Program-made: the position numbers and the translations under genes
Source of the DNA: Conchiformibius sp.
Lineage (GTDB): Bacteria > Pseudomonadota > Gammaproteobacteria > Burkholderiales > Neisseriaceae
DNA length: 64,000 nt
Reading direction: 5' to 3'
NCBI GenBank assembly: GCA_029984035.1
Contig: JASBYJ010000004.1
Span: forward strand, 98,536-162,535
The notes under the pieces: model-generated
What the model was told of the DNA's origin: nothing
The model's database searches: none
The model's input: the letters and a program-made list of their open reading frames with translations, nothing else
Shown: positions 1 to 8,528 of the stretch, in pieces
How the letters are laid out: every line of letters starts with the position of its first letter
Numbering within the stretch: the stretch's first letter is position 1

Positions 1-142
1 AGTATATTGTTGTTTATTAATAAGATAAATGTGTGTTTGATGCTACCTGTACCGTAAGCATCGGCGTAATCAAGTTGCGGCGGAATAACGCTCTCGTTGC
101 GCGTGTTGATGTAGCCGTAGTATCCGTTTTACCAAACGACAG
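1..142 (-). pseudogene. fragment of a WG-repeat-like protein, cut by window edge
   Basis: Read on the minus strand, this stretch gives NGYYGYINTRNESVIPPQ, which resembles one unit of the WG/GYI repeat family (G-Y-I-N, then I-P-P-Q). A TAA codon interrupts the frame just upstream of this unit, so the piece looks degenerate. The rest lies outside the window. Repeats of this family are structural and no enzymatic role can be given. The call rests on one repeat unit only. Confidence 0.3.
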
Positions 143-265
143 CCAAGCCGTTATCAGAAAATTAATGGTTTCAGGCTGCCTGAAAGTCAGCGGGCGCGGC
201 TTTTGCGTTACCGAAGCGGAAGGTTGGTTTGAAAGGTTCGGACGGCTTTACTGTTGCGGGTTGGC

Positions 266-1162
266 CTATGGCTCAATAATGCCGGGAAGGTAATGATTTT
301 CTTCCCATTTTTCTCTGGCCTGTTGGGCATGTTGCAAATAGGTGAGCAAGCGGTCGGTGTCTTGGTTTTTCAGGCAGCCTTTCAGATAGGCCAGTTGTTG
401 TTCTTGCTGTTCTATGAGTGCGCACAGGCTGCGGCGGTTGTCCAAAAAGATGTCTTTCCAAACGTGTGCATTGCTTGCCGCAATACGGGTGAAGTCGCGG
501 AAACCGCTGCCTGCAAAATTCAGGCAGCGGTTTGCGTTTTCTGCGGATAAAAGCTGCTGCATATAGGCAAATGCGAGCAGATGGGGAAAGTGGGAAACGG
601 CAGCGAAAACGGCATCGTGTTCTTCGGCAGAAAGTCGGAAGGTGTGTGCGCCGATTGCCTGCCAGAGATGTTCCGTTACGCTTACCGCTTCGGTGTCCTG
701 TGCTTCGTGGGGGCAGATAATGAGTTTTTTGCCGCGATAGAGATTGAAGCGTGCGGCCAATGCGCCGCTGCGGTCGGAGCCTGCAATCGGATGGGTGGCA
801 ACGCAGCGCGGGAAATGTGTGCCTAAATGCTGCCTGAAAGCCGTGATGGCGGAAAGCTTGGTGCTGCCTACATCGCTGACAATGGTGTGCGGACGCAGAT
901 GGGGAGCCAGCTGCCTGCAAATATCGGGCAATGCGGCTACGGGGGCGGCGATGACGATGAGGTCGGCCGAATTGATGTGTTCGGGTGCAAGACGGGTATC
1001 GGCTTGGTCGATGACGCGGCGTTCCAGTGCGCGTTGCAGGTTGTCTCGGTCTAAGTCGATGCCGGTGATGTGTTGCGCCAGTTTGTGCCGTTTCAAGTCG
1101 AGTACCAGCGAACCGCCTATCAGTCCTACGCCGATGAGGGTAATGCGTTTGATGGTTGGCAT
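266..1162 (-). CDS. tyrA: prephenate dehydrogenase TyrA
   Basis: The 298-aa protein oxidises and decarboxylates prephenate to 4-hydroxyphenylpyruvate in cytosolic tyrosine synthesis. The N-terminus has the Rossmann dinucleotide motif IGVGLIGGSLV. The central ATHPIAGSDRSG segment holds the catalytic-region His and the conserved H-P-x-x-G of TyrA, followed by the helical dimerisation domain. The length fits the monofunctional TyrA family, with no chorismate mutase or ACT domain visible. I start at the ATG of MPTIKR, because the 28 codons upstream overlap the preceding gene. It begins 2 bp after the stop of the 1165-2064 gene, so the two are probably co-transcribed. Confidence 0.9.
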   Translation of the reverse strand: MPTIKRITLIGVGLIGGSLVLDLKRHKLAQHITGIDLDRDNLQRALERRVIDQADTRLAPEHINSADLIVIAAPVAALPDICRQLAPHLRPHTIVSDVGSTKLSAITAFRQHLGTHFPRCVATHPIAGSDRSGALAARFNLYRGKKLIICPHEAQDTEAVSVTEHLWQAIGAHTFRLSAEEHDAVFAAVSHFPHLLAFAYMQQLLSAENANRCLNFAGSGFRDFTRIAASNAHVWKDIFLDNRRSLCALIEQQEQQLAYLKGCLKNQDTDRLLTYLQHAQQAREKWEENHYLPGIIEP

Positions 1163-1164
1163 GG

Positions 1165-2064
1165 TCAGAGAAAGGCTTTGGTCATGATGACCGTCAATAA
1201 TACGAAAGCGAACATACCGGCGGCGATGAGTATGGTTTTGCGCCATACGGACGGTTCTTCGTCTTGCTGAACGAATAAAGGAATGTTTTCAGGCAGCACG
1301 GTGATGTCGGGGTCGCCGGTATCGATGTGGATGCCGGGTGTGAGCAGTTCGTTGTCCAGCCAGTCTTTGGGGCTGCGTAGGTGTTTGGCCGGTTGTCCGT
1401 CGGGGAGTTGCCCGTTGATGCATAATCCCCGCATTCTTTGTTGCGCCGTTGGGCTGCCTTGCCGTGTTGCGGTTTCAAATTGCAGTCGCGCGGCATATCT
1501 GACGGCGGTTTCGTTTTCTAAGAAACGTTTTGCGGCTGCTTGGATTTTATCCGCTTCTGTTTCGGGGTGCTCCTGCTGCCAAGCCGTTGCGGCTGCCTGG
1601 ATTTCGGCACCGAGCAGCAGCGGGGCGGCTTTGGGTGAAGTGCAGAGCAATTCACCTAAAAAGCGGCTGCCGCGCCAATCGCCTTGTTGGGCGACCATGC
1701 GTGCCGCCGAGGCGGCTTTTTGTAAGGATTGCGGTAGATGTATGCCTTTGGCGTAGAGATAGGAAAGATAAAGAATGGCCGTTTGCTGCCCTTGTTTGGC
1801 CTGCTGCTGGAGAAATCCGAGCAGTTTTTGAACATCGGCGGGGGAGGGCTTGGGATTTTTGATGAGGGCGGCAACATCGGGCAGCGGACGGCGTTCGGGT
1901 TGGCTGCCCAAGTCGATTTCCCATTCTGCCAATACGGCGGAAAAATCAGCCAAACGCATGCGGGCGTGGGCTTCTATATCGGGGGCGTGGGTAATTTTGC
2001 GCTTGTCTGTGAGTTGCGCCATGCAGTCTTTTATTTGCTGTTCGCGGTTGGTGTCGGAAGTCAT
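1165..2064 (-). CDS. unknown protein with a C-terminal membrane anchor
   Basis: This 299-aa protein is not one I recognise. Most of it looks soluble and alpha-helical, rich in Ala, Gln and Leu. A stretch around residues 90-150 (LYLSYLYAKGIHLPQSLQKA) resembles a Sel1/TPR-like helical repeat. The last ~22 residues form one hydrophobic segment (ILIAAGMFAFVLLTVIMTKAF), which suggests a tail-anchored or bitopic inner-membrane protein. Start choice: the inner ATG has GGA seven bases upstream; an ATG four codons earlier (ending 2076) is also possible. It sits directly before tyrA on the same strand. Confidence 0.65.
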   Translation of the reverse strand: MTSDTNREQQIKDCMAQLTDKRKITHAPDIEAHARMRLADFSAVLAEWEIDLGSQPERRPLPDVAALIKNPKPSPADVQKLLGFLQQQAKQGQQTAILYLSYLYAKGIHLPQSLQKAASAARMVAQQGDWRGSRFLGELLCTSPKAAPLLLGAEIQAAATAWQQEHPETEADKIQAAAKRFLENETAVRYAARLQFETATRQGSPTAQQRMRGLCINGQLPDGQPAKHLRSPKDWLDNELLTPGIHIDTGDPDITVLPENIPLFVQQDEEPSVWRKTILIAAGMFAFVLLTVIMTKAFL

Positions 2065-2163
2065 GGTTGTTTCCATAGATTCAGGCTGCCTGAAAGGTGG
2101 TTTCGGGTTTTGTGGTGCGGCGCAGGCTTGGGCGGCTTGCTTGCGCCGCGTTGCAACTTGAGG

Positions 2164-3510
2164 TCAGCCTGCGTTTTCCAATTCCAGTGATGCCGCTAAA
2201 AGCGACAGGCGTGCCAATACGCCGTAGGTGTACAGGCGGTTGCCTACGCAGTCGGGGCAGCCGGGTGTGGGGCGCGGTATGCCCATTTCGTCCCATTGTT
2301 CGAATACGCGTTTGCACATTTTTTGGGTTTCGTCATCAGTGCCGCTGCCTGCGGAGGGAATGCTCTCGCTCAGCGGAATGAATACCATGCCGCCTGCATT
2401 GAGGTTTTCATCGTTGCGGCGGTCTTCGTGGACGCGGAAGAAACCGCCGATAACGAAGCGGTCCATCATGTAAACCACCGGTTCGGATACGGCGTTATTA
2501 ACGGTTTCGTAAGTGTAAATTCCTTCTTGGACGATGACTTCCGAAACTTCCAAGCCTTCTTTGATTTTCGCCATTTTGTTGCGGTTTTTACGGTTCAGGC
2601 TGCGGACTTCTTCGGCGGATTTGACGCTCATCACGCCCATGCCGTAAGTGCCGGCATCGGCTTTGACGATAACGAAAGGTTTGTCTTGAATGCCTTTTTC
2701 ATCGTATTTGGCCTGTATTTTTGCCAATACGCGTTCTACGGCTTGTGCCAATGTGTCTTCGCCTTCGCGCTCTTGGAAATTCAGGCTGCCTACCTGCTCG
2801 AAATAAGGATTGATTTGCCAAGGGTCTATGTCGATTAGTCGGGCAAATTCTTCGGCGATGCGGTCGTAGGCGGCGAAATGGCCGGTTTTGCGGCGCGTTG
2901 TCCAACCGCCGTGCAGGGGCGGCAGTACGGTTTGCTCTATGTCTCGGACGATATCGGGAACGCCTCCCGATAAGTCGTTGTTCAATAATACGAAACAAGG
3001 TGAGAAGCCGTCTGCGAGGCATAAGCGGTTGCCTTTGCGTTGCAGCGGTTCGATGATGAGGGTATTGCCTTGTGCGGTGGTAAATTCGGTGGTTTTGGTG
3101 AGTTCGGGATTGAACGAGCCGATGCGTACTTCAAAACCGGCATTGCGCAAAATTTCGGACAGGGCGTAAACGTTTTGCAGGTAAAAGGTATTGCGGGTGT
3201 GGTTTTCGGGTATGAGCAGAATGGAACGTGCGGTTTCGCAGGCGCGCTCTACTGCGTCTTGTGCGGCGATGGCAGCCAAGGGGATGAATTGCGGGTTGAG
3301 ATTGTTGAAGCCGCCGGGGAACAGATTCATGTCGATGGAGGCGAGTTTGTAGCCTGCGTTGCGGATATCTACCGAGCCGTAGAAAGGAGGGCGGTGCTGT
3401 TGCCATTTGCTTCTGAACCATGCTTCTATTTTATTGTGGTTTTGTAATATTTTTTGTTCGAATTCAAATAAGTACTGGCTGTAGCTTGGATGTATTTCAG
3501 GCAGCTTCAT
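2164..3510 (-). CDS. gshA: glutamate-cysteine ligase, proteobacterial type III
   Basis: A 448-aa protein of the GshA class first described in acidithiobacilli and common in beta-proteobacteria. It joins glutamate and cysteine with ATP to give gamma-glutamylcysteine, the first step of glutathione synthesis. Family hallmarks are the N-terminal SVDIRNAGYKLASIDMNLFP block, where Arg and Asp/Asn bind substrate, the FVIVKADAGTYGMGVM glycine-rich nucleotide-binding loop, and the conserved FFRVHEDR segment. Length is typical. The start is the ATG after GGAGACCC on the minus strand. It precedes the 1165-2064 gene and tyrA with a DUS in the gap. Confidence 0.88.
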   Translation of the reverse strand: MKLPEIHPSYSQYLFEFEQKILQNHNKIEAWFRSKWQQHRPPFYGSVDIRNAGYKLASIDMNLFPGGFNNLNPQFIPLAAIAAQDAVERACETARSILLIPENHTRNTFYLQNVYALSEILRNAGFEVRIGSFNPELTKTTEFTTAQGNTLIIEPLQRKGNRLCLADGFSPCFVLLNNDLSGGVPDIVRDIEQTVLPPLHGGWTTRRKTGHFAAYDRIAEEFARLIDIDPWQINPYFEQVGSLNFQEREGEDTLAQAVERVLAKIQAKYDEKGIQDKPFVIVKADAGTYGMGVMSVKSAEEVRSLNRKNRNKMAKIKEGLEVSEVIVQEGIYTYETVNNAVSEPVVYMMDRFVIGGFFRVHEDRRNDENLNAGGMVFIPLSESIPSAGSGTDDETQKMCKRVFEQWDEMGIPRPTPGCPDCVGNRLYTYGVLARLSLLAASLELENAG

Positions 3511-3562
3511 AGAGGGTCTCCTGTGTGTGCGGGGTATGCGGCATTATACACGTGCGGAACTT

Positions 3563-5011
3563 TCAGGCGGCGGTTAAATTCGAGCCGTCTTTGTTATGCA
3601 GTCGGGCAAATACCCAAGACGAGCAGAGCGTAATGAAGCCCGTCAGGACAAAAGTGGCCTGAAATGCACCGTGCAGGCTGCCTGAAAACCAAGTGCTGCC
3701 TGAAAACAGGTTCAGCAGCAGTGCGCCGAAGGCTATGCCTAAGCCGATGGCAAGCTGTTGGTTAACCGCCATGAAGCTGTTGCCGCTGCCGGTTTGCACC
3801 GGGCGCAGGTCGGCTAAGGTAAGGCTGTTCATGGAAGAATAGTGCAGCGAGTTGCAGGTGCCCAGTGCGAACAATAGGGGAAACATCATCCATATCGGCG
3901 TATTCGGCTGCAGCAGCGACAGCGACATAATCCATAGGCCGATAAGCCGTGTATTCCATATCAAAATGCGGCGGTAACCGAATCGTTCTACAAGCGGCTT
4001 GATAAGCGGTTTGGTAAGCAGTGCGGCCAATGCGGTGGGTGCGAGCGCAACCCCTGATTCCGAAGGCGTGCGCCCAAACGCCACTTGCAATAGGACAGGC
4101 ATTAAAAACGGTACGGAGGCCATGCCCAAACGGCTTGCCAGATTGCCGATGATGCCGATGCGGAAAGTGCGGATAAGTGCCAATTGCAGCGGGTATAAGG
4201 CGTGTGAACCGTATAAAGAAGCATGGCGGATATAGGCGGCCAATGCCGTTGTGCCGAACAGTGCACATGCCGCCGCCCCAATCCGAAAATCCGGATAATG
4301 CAGTCCTTCGACTGCCAAACCCAAAGATACTGCCGCAGCCGCAAACCAAAGAAATCCCCGTACGTCCAACACCGGCGTTTTACCGTCCGCCGCGTAAAAA
4401 TCGGGCATGATGCGCTGTGCCAGATAAAGCCCGATAACACCGACCGGCACGTTAATCAAAAAAATCCAATGCCAGCCTGCATACTCTACCAGGTAGCCGC
4501 CTGCCACAGGGCCGAGCAAAGGGCCGAGCAATGCGGGCATGATGACGTAGTTCATGACGCCTAACAATTCCGTTTTCGGATAAGCGCGCAAAATAATCAA
4601 ACGCGGCACGGGCATCAACATTGCGCCGCCCATGCCTTGAATCACGCGTGCGGCACTGAGCGACAATAAATTGTCTGCCGCCGCACATAACACCGAACCG
4701 GCAGTAAACAGTATCAAGGCTGCCTGAAAGACTTTTTGGGTGCCGAAACGGTCGCACAGATAGCCGCTTAACGGCATCAGCATCGCTAAAGTCAGCGCAT
4801 AGGAAATTACTGCCGACTGCATTTTCAAAGGCTCTTCCCGCAAATCTGCCGCGATTTGCGGTAAGGCGGTGTTGAGTATGGTGGCATCGAGCATCTGCAT
4901 AAATACGGATACGGCCAGCAGCAAGGGCAGCAACCGTGATGGATGCTGCGCAGTGTGCTGTCGAGATGCCGGAGTGTGTGTCGGCGGTAACGGGGGCGGA
5001 TAAAGGGGCAT
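3563..5011 (-). CDS. MFS multidrug efflux transporter (DHA2 family)
   Basis: A 482-aa inner-membrane protein with about 14 hydrophobic segments. It has the MFS motif D1-like DATILNTALPQIAADL, motif A in the loop after TM2 (GYLCDRFGTQKVF), and the antiporter motif C (GPLLGPVAGGY). These fit a proton-driven drug:H+ antiporter of the EmrB/MdtD group. The first 25 residues are Pro/Thr/Ser-rich and cytosolic. No EmrA or TolC partner and no regulator lies next to it. Substrate cannot be inferred. Confidence 0.82.
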   Translation of the reverse strand: MPLYPPPLPPTHTPASRQHTAQHPSRLLPLLLAVSVFMQMLDATILNTALPQIAADLREEPLKMQSAVISYALTLAMLMPLSGYLCDRFGTQKVFQAALILFTAGSVLCAAADNLLSLSAARVIQGMGGAMLMPVPRLIILRAYPKTELLGVMNYVIMPALLGPLLGPVAGGYLVEYAGWHWIFLINVPVGVIGLYLAQRIMPDFYAADGKTPVLDVRGFLWFAAAAVSLGLAVEGLHYPDFRIGAAACALFGTTALAAYIRHASLYGSHALYPLQLALIRTFRIGIIGNLASRLGMASVPFLMPVLLQVAFGRTPSESGVALAPTALAALLTKPLIKPLVERFGYRRILIWNTRLIGLWIMSLSLLQPNTPIWMMFPLLFALGTCNSLHYSSMNSLTLADLRPVQTGSGNSFMAVNQQLAIGLGIAFGALLLNLFSGSTWFSGSLHGAFQATFVLTGFITLCSSWVFARLHNKDGSNLTAA

Positions 5012-5561
5012 GTTTCAACGATTCGGGAAAAGGGTTATATGCTCCTGATACGGCAGGGTTGCAAGCGGGTTTTCAGGCAGCCTGAAAGGGTGGGCAGGGC
5101 GGATTTATGTTGTGTTTTGAACACTGTCGCAGCCGGGGCGGCCAATCGTGCATAGTGAGGCGGCACTGTGCTTTGAACGGCGTAAGCCGTAAGTGTAACC
5201 GTTTTCTTTGGAATAGTTGCAGCTTGTTGGACGGATAATGTTCAGGCTGCCTGAAAGTCATACCGGTTTGTCTTGATATGGCTGGTTTTGAAGCATGACG
5301 GCTTGGTGTGTATGCCGGTGTCGGTGGGGCGGTATGGCGGAGCGGAGATAATGATTTTTGAGATTCGGTTTTCAGGCAGCCTTCGCAGAAAAGTCGGAAA
5401 CACGGAAAAACAAAAATAGAAATAAATATCATTAACTATTGAAAATCTAAAGATTTTTGTCAAAAAAGCCATGTCTGCCGCTTCAAAACGACACTGAAAT
5501 TGTTTAAAATGCCAATTGCAAAAATTTACATTTAACAACGTTAACACGGAAGGCGGCAACG
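5012..5561. other. 550-bp intergenic region between the MFS gene and nuoA
   Basis: This gap between divergently transcribed genes holds several DUS copies (near 5073, 5241 and 5372) and becomes strongly AT-rich from 5400. A weak sigma-70-like pair, TTCAAA (5482-5487) and TAAAAT (5505-5510) with 17-bp spacing, could drive nuoA, giving a leader of about 45 nt. Reading frames crossing the gap have DUS-encoded ends and no family resemblance, so I see no gene here. Confidence 0.45.
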
Positions 5562-5930
5562 ATGTTGGCCAACTATTTTCCCGTTTTGATTTTTCTGATT
5601 GTCGGCTTGGCGGCAGGTATCCTGTTTCTTGCATTGGGCACGGTGCTCGGTCCGAAAAGGCATTATGCAGAAAAAGATAAGCCGTTCGAGTGCGGTTTCG
5701 AGGCATTTGAGAACGCGCGGATGAAATTTGACGTGCGCTACTATTTGGTGGCGATACTGTTTATTCTGTTTGATTTGGAAGTGGCTTTCATGATTCCTTG
5801 GGCGGTAGTGTATAAGGATTTAATGGGGCAGACTGGTGCTTATGCATTCTGGTCGATGTTTGTGTTCATTGCCGTATTGGCGGTGGGCTTTGTTTACGAA
5901 TGGAAAAAAGGTGCGCTGGAATGGGAATAG
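5562..5930 (+). CDS. nuoA: NADH-quinone oxidoreductase subunit A
   Basis: The 122-aa NuoA subunit of complex I has three predicted transmembrane helices and the conserved KPFECGFEAFENARMKFDVR loop between TM1 and TM2, which contributes to the quinone-site region. ATG at 5562 follows GGAAGGCGGCAACG. The last 10 bases overlap nuoB, the first of several tight nuo junctions that carry no cargo. It opens the whole nuo operon. Confidence 0.97.
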   Translation: MLANYFPVLIFLIVGLAAGILFLALGTVLGPKRHYAEKDKPFECGFEAFENARMKFDVRYYLVAILFILFDLEVAFMIPWAVVYKDLMGQTGAYAFWSMFVFIAVLAVGFVYEWKKGALEWE

Positions 5931-6400
5931 AAGGCGTTTTGAATAAAGGGTTTATTACGGCCAGTGCGGATACGGTACTCAACTATGTCCGCACCGGTTC
6001 GCTGTGGCCGGTTACTTTCGGTTTGGCATGCTGCGCGGTGGAAATGATGCATGCAGGCATGGCACGATACGACTTGGACCGCTTCGGCATCATCTTCCGC
6101 CCCTCGCCGCGTCAGTCGGACTTGATGATTGTAGCGGGTACGCTGTGCAACAAAATGGCACCCGCCCTGCGCCGCGTTTACGACCAAATGGCCGAGCCGC
6201 GCTGGGTGTTGTCGATGGGTTCGTGCGCCAACGGCGGCGGCTACTACCACTATTCTTATTCTGTGGTGCGCGGAGCCGACCGCATCGTGCCTGTTGATGT
6301 GTATGTGCCGGGTTGTCCGCCGACTGCGGAAGCCTTGTTGTATGGCTTGATTCAGTTGCAGGGCAAAATTAAGCGGACTTATACGATTGCGCGGCATTAA
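5921..6400 (+). CDS. nuoB: NADH-quinone oxidoreductase subunit B
   Basis: The 159-aa NuoB carries iron-sulfur cluster N2, the last electron carrier before quinone. Its ligands are visible: the tandem Cys pair in GLACCAVEMM, Cys in MGSCANGGG and Cys in VPGCPPTAEAL. The start is the ATG of MGIEGVL, which overlaps the end of nuoA by 10 bp; the reading frame stays open seven codons further upstream but that part lies inside nuoA. A DUS and an AT-rich insertion follow. Confidence 0.97.
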   Translation: MGIEGVLNKGFITASADTVLNYVRTGSLWPVTFGLACCAVEMMHAGMARYDLDRFGIIFRPSPRQSDLMIVAGTLCNKMAPALRRVYDQMAEPRWVLSMGSCANGGGYYHYSYSVVRGADRIVPVDVYVPGCPPTAEALLYGLIQLQGKIKRTYTIARH

Positions 6401-6456
6401 AAATTTAGGTTCTCTAAACTTTCTTTCAGGCTGCCTGAAAAATAGGAACAAAATTT

Positions 6457-6651
6457 ATGCCAAGGTTAAGTAAGGAAAATTTAGATTTTATTTTAAAAAA
6501 AAATAAAATCCCATTAGAAGAGGTTTTTGATGCGACAGGTTTGCGCAGAAAAGATTATCTGCCAATTATGGAGAACAATGGTTATCGTTTGGCTTATGGG
6601 GTGAACAACTTGCACAGAATTTGGGCATACATTAAGAGCAAAAAATGGTGA
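6457..6651 (+). CDS. small hypothetical protein in the nuoB-nuoC insertion
   Basis: A 64-aa AT-rich reading frame after a DUS and AGGAAC. It is rich in Lys and has the look of a DNA-binding helix-turn-helix fragment (EEVFDATGLRRKDYLPIMENN), but no family can be named. It may be the intact first gene, or the N-terminal part, of the decayed nuclease-like gene that follows. Base composition is far more AT-rich than the flanking nuo genes, which suggests horizontal acquisition. Confidence 0.45.
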   Translation: MPRLSKENLDFILKKNKIPLEEVFDATGLRRKDYLPIMENNGYRLAYGVNNLHRIWAYIKSKKW

Positions 6652-6689
6652 TTGTGTAATTTGCAGACCAATGACCGTATCATATATAA

Positions 6690-7138
6690 AAAGATATTGA
6701 GAAAAAGGTTATGTTTATATTGTTGTTTCAATGAAATATAGACTTTTTAAAATTGGTTCTTCCAAAGATTATGAATTTAGAGAAAATAATTTAAATTATG
6801 AAAAATATGCTGGTATAGATGATTGGAAATTATTGGCTTATTCATTTCAAAATGAGAGGTCTTTGGTTGAAAATAAATTCAAGGCTGCTTGAGAGATTTT
6901 CAAGTTCAAAGAAGTTATTTCAAAGGAGAACAATCAGTTACTGCTGCAGAAATTTTTAATGTTGATATAACACGTCTATTAAAAAATAATAAAATTTTTG
7001 GGATATGTTTTTGAATTTCCAAATCAAGGGCTTTTGTCTAATCTATATGATGAGCAAAAGTTACAATTAACAGATGAGCAACAGAAAAAGAGATTAGTTG
7101 TTCAGGAAATAGCTAAGCTAGCTTCAACTGATAAATAG
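6690..7138 (+). pseudogene. decayed T5orf172/GIY-YIG-like nuclease gene
   Basis: Three reading frames must be joined to read one protein. Frame 1 from ATG 6731 gives RLFKIGSSKDYEFRENN, which resembles the FKIG...R core of MUG113/T5orf172 GIY-YIG-like nucleases, and it stops at TGA near 6890. A second frame continues with VQRSYFKGEQSVTAAEIFNV. A third carries GYVFEFPNQGLLSNLYDE and ends with TAG at about 7138. At least two indels are needed, so it is not functional as written. AT-rich, inside the nuoB-nuoC insertion. Confidence 0.45.
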
Positions 7139-7162
7139 CAACGTCAGTATTTAAAAGAATTA

Positions 7163-7903
7163 TTGGAAAAAATGAAATCAGAACAAATAAGTATGTCCAA
7201 TTATTCCATGCAACATCAAAATTTTATTTTGTGTTCACCGCGAATATTGAATGAGTATTTAATTGACAGTGATTTTTGGCGTACATTTATTACCTGTTTA
7301 ACTCAATTGATTCAGCCAATTAACGAAGTGCCAACCATTAAAGTGTATCAATATAATCAAGATACAGATTGGTATTTAAATAGTGAGTTTGTTGTCATAC
7401 AAGAGTAGGAAGAATGCGGCAGAATACAAAAGCAGTTTCCCTTATCATGGCAAATAGATGCATTGCAGCAAATTGCAGATATTTATCAGCAGGATAGAAG
7501 TACGCATTTAGAGTTTTTTGGTGCAGTATTTCCACATTTCGCAGAATGTATTGAGCAAAATGCTACACCTAAATGTGTATTCTTATTGAGTGAAGATTTT
7601 CCCAAATTCAGCAGCCTGCTAATTAGTTTGCGACAAGATTATTTTGATGAGTTAGGTGAAAATTTCGTTTTAAATGTATTAAACCAGTTATCAGAACAAT
7701 TAAATGTATCATTACGTTTGCGTAAGCAACGACAATACGGTCATTTAATTTACCAAAAACGTGGATATGGTCATTTTGCTGATGTAACCCCAAAAGGCTC
7801 ATGGCGAGATAGTATCCAAGAATTTAGTGCTTATTTGGTGGCTGATTACATCAAAAATGAATGGCAAATAAGTAAACAATTTATTGATTGGACAGCATTT
7901 TAA
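7163..7903 (+). pseudogene. unknown gene interrupted by an in-frame TAG
   Basis: The frame starting at ATG 7163 runs 81 codons to TAG at 7406-7408. The same frame resumes immediately (EECGRIQKQFPLSWQID) and stays open to TAA 7901-7903. The joined product would be about 246 aa, with no signal peptide or transmembrane segment. The simplest reading is one gene with a nonsense mutation; an internal start near 7463 could give a 146-aa fragment. I do not recognise the family. AT-rich cargo between nuoB and nuoC. Confidence 0.55.
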
Positions 7904-7940
7904 AGCAGCCTGAAACCATAAACCAAACTAGGAACGCAAA

Positions 7941-8528
7941 ATGCACGTTATTGATTTACAAGCAAGCGTACAAAATATTTTAGGCGACAAAGCCAGCAAA
8001 ATCAGCTTGGCATTTGACGAAGTTACCGTTGAATGCCTGCCTGAAAACTATTTGGACATCATGCAAACCTTGCGCGACCATCAAGATTTGCATTTTGAAA
8101 GTCTGGTGGATTTGTGCGGCGCCGATTACAGCACCTATAAAAACCAAGAATGGCAGGGCAAACGCTTTGCCGTTATCAGCCAGCTTTTGTCGGTGAAAAA
8201 CAACCAGCGCGTGCGCGTGCGCGTGTGGGCGGACGATGACAACCTGCCTTTGGTGGAATCGGTGGTCGGCATCTACAACAGCGCTGATTGGTACGAGCGT
8301 GAAGCCTTTGATTTATACGGAATCATTTTCAACAACCACCCCGATTTGCGCCGCATTCTTACCGATTACGGCTTTGTCGGACACCCCTTCCGCAAAGATT
8401 TCCCGATTTCCGGCTATGTGGAAATGCGTTACGATGAAACCGAAAAACGCGTAATTTACCAACCCGTTACCATCGAGCCGCGCGAAATCACCCCGCGCAT
8501 CGTCCGTGAGGAGACCTACGGTGGCTAA
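7941..8528 (+). CDS. nuoC: NADH-quinone oxidoreductase subunit C
   Basis: The 195-aa 30-kDa-type subunit of the peripheral arm. The signature EREAFDLYGIIFNNHPDLRR followed by GHPFRKDFP is complete. It is preceded by the motif AACTAGGAAC a few bases before ATG, also seen before nuoG. The 3' end overlaps nuoD by 8 bp. The upstream cargo ends only 37 bp before this start. Confidence 0.97.
   Translation: MHVIDLQASVQNILGDKASKISLAFDEVTVECLPENYLDIMQTLRDHQDLHFESLVDLCGADYSTYKNQEWQGKRFAVISQLLSVKNNQRVRVRVWADDDNLPLVESVVGIYNSADWYEREAFDLYGIIFNNHPDLRRILTDYGFVGHPFRKDFPISGYVEMRYDETEKRVIYQPVTIEPREITPRIVREETYGG

Noticed and set aside
5073..5432. 119-codon minus-strand frame before nuoA
   Set aside because: It runs through DUS copies (peptides FRQPE and FQAA), has no ribosome site or family, and occupies a normal intergenic gap.
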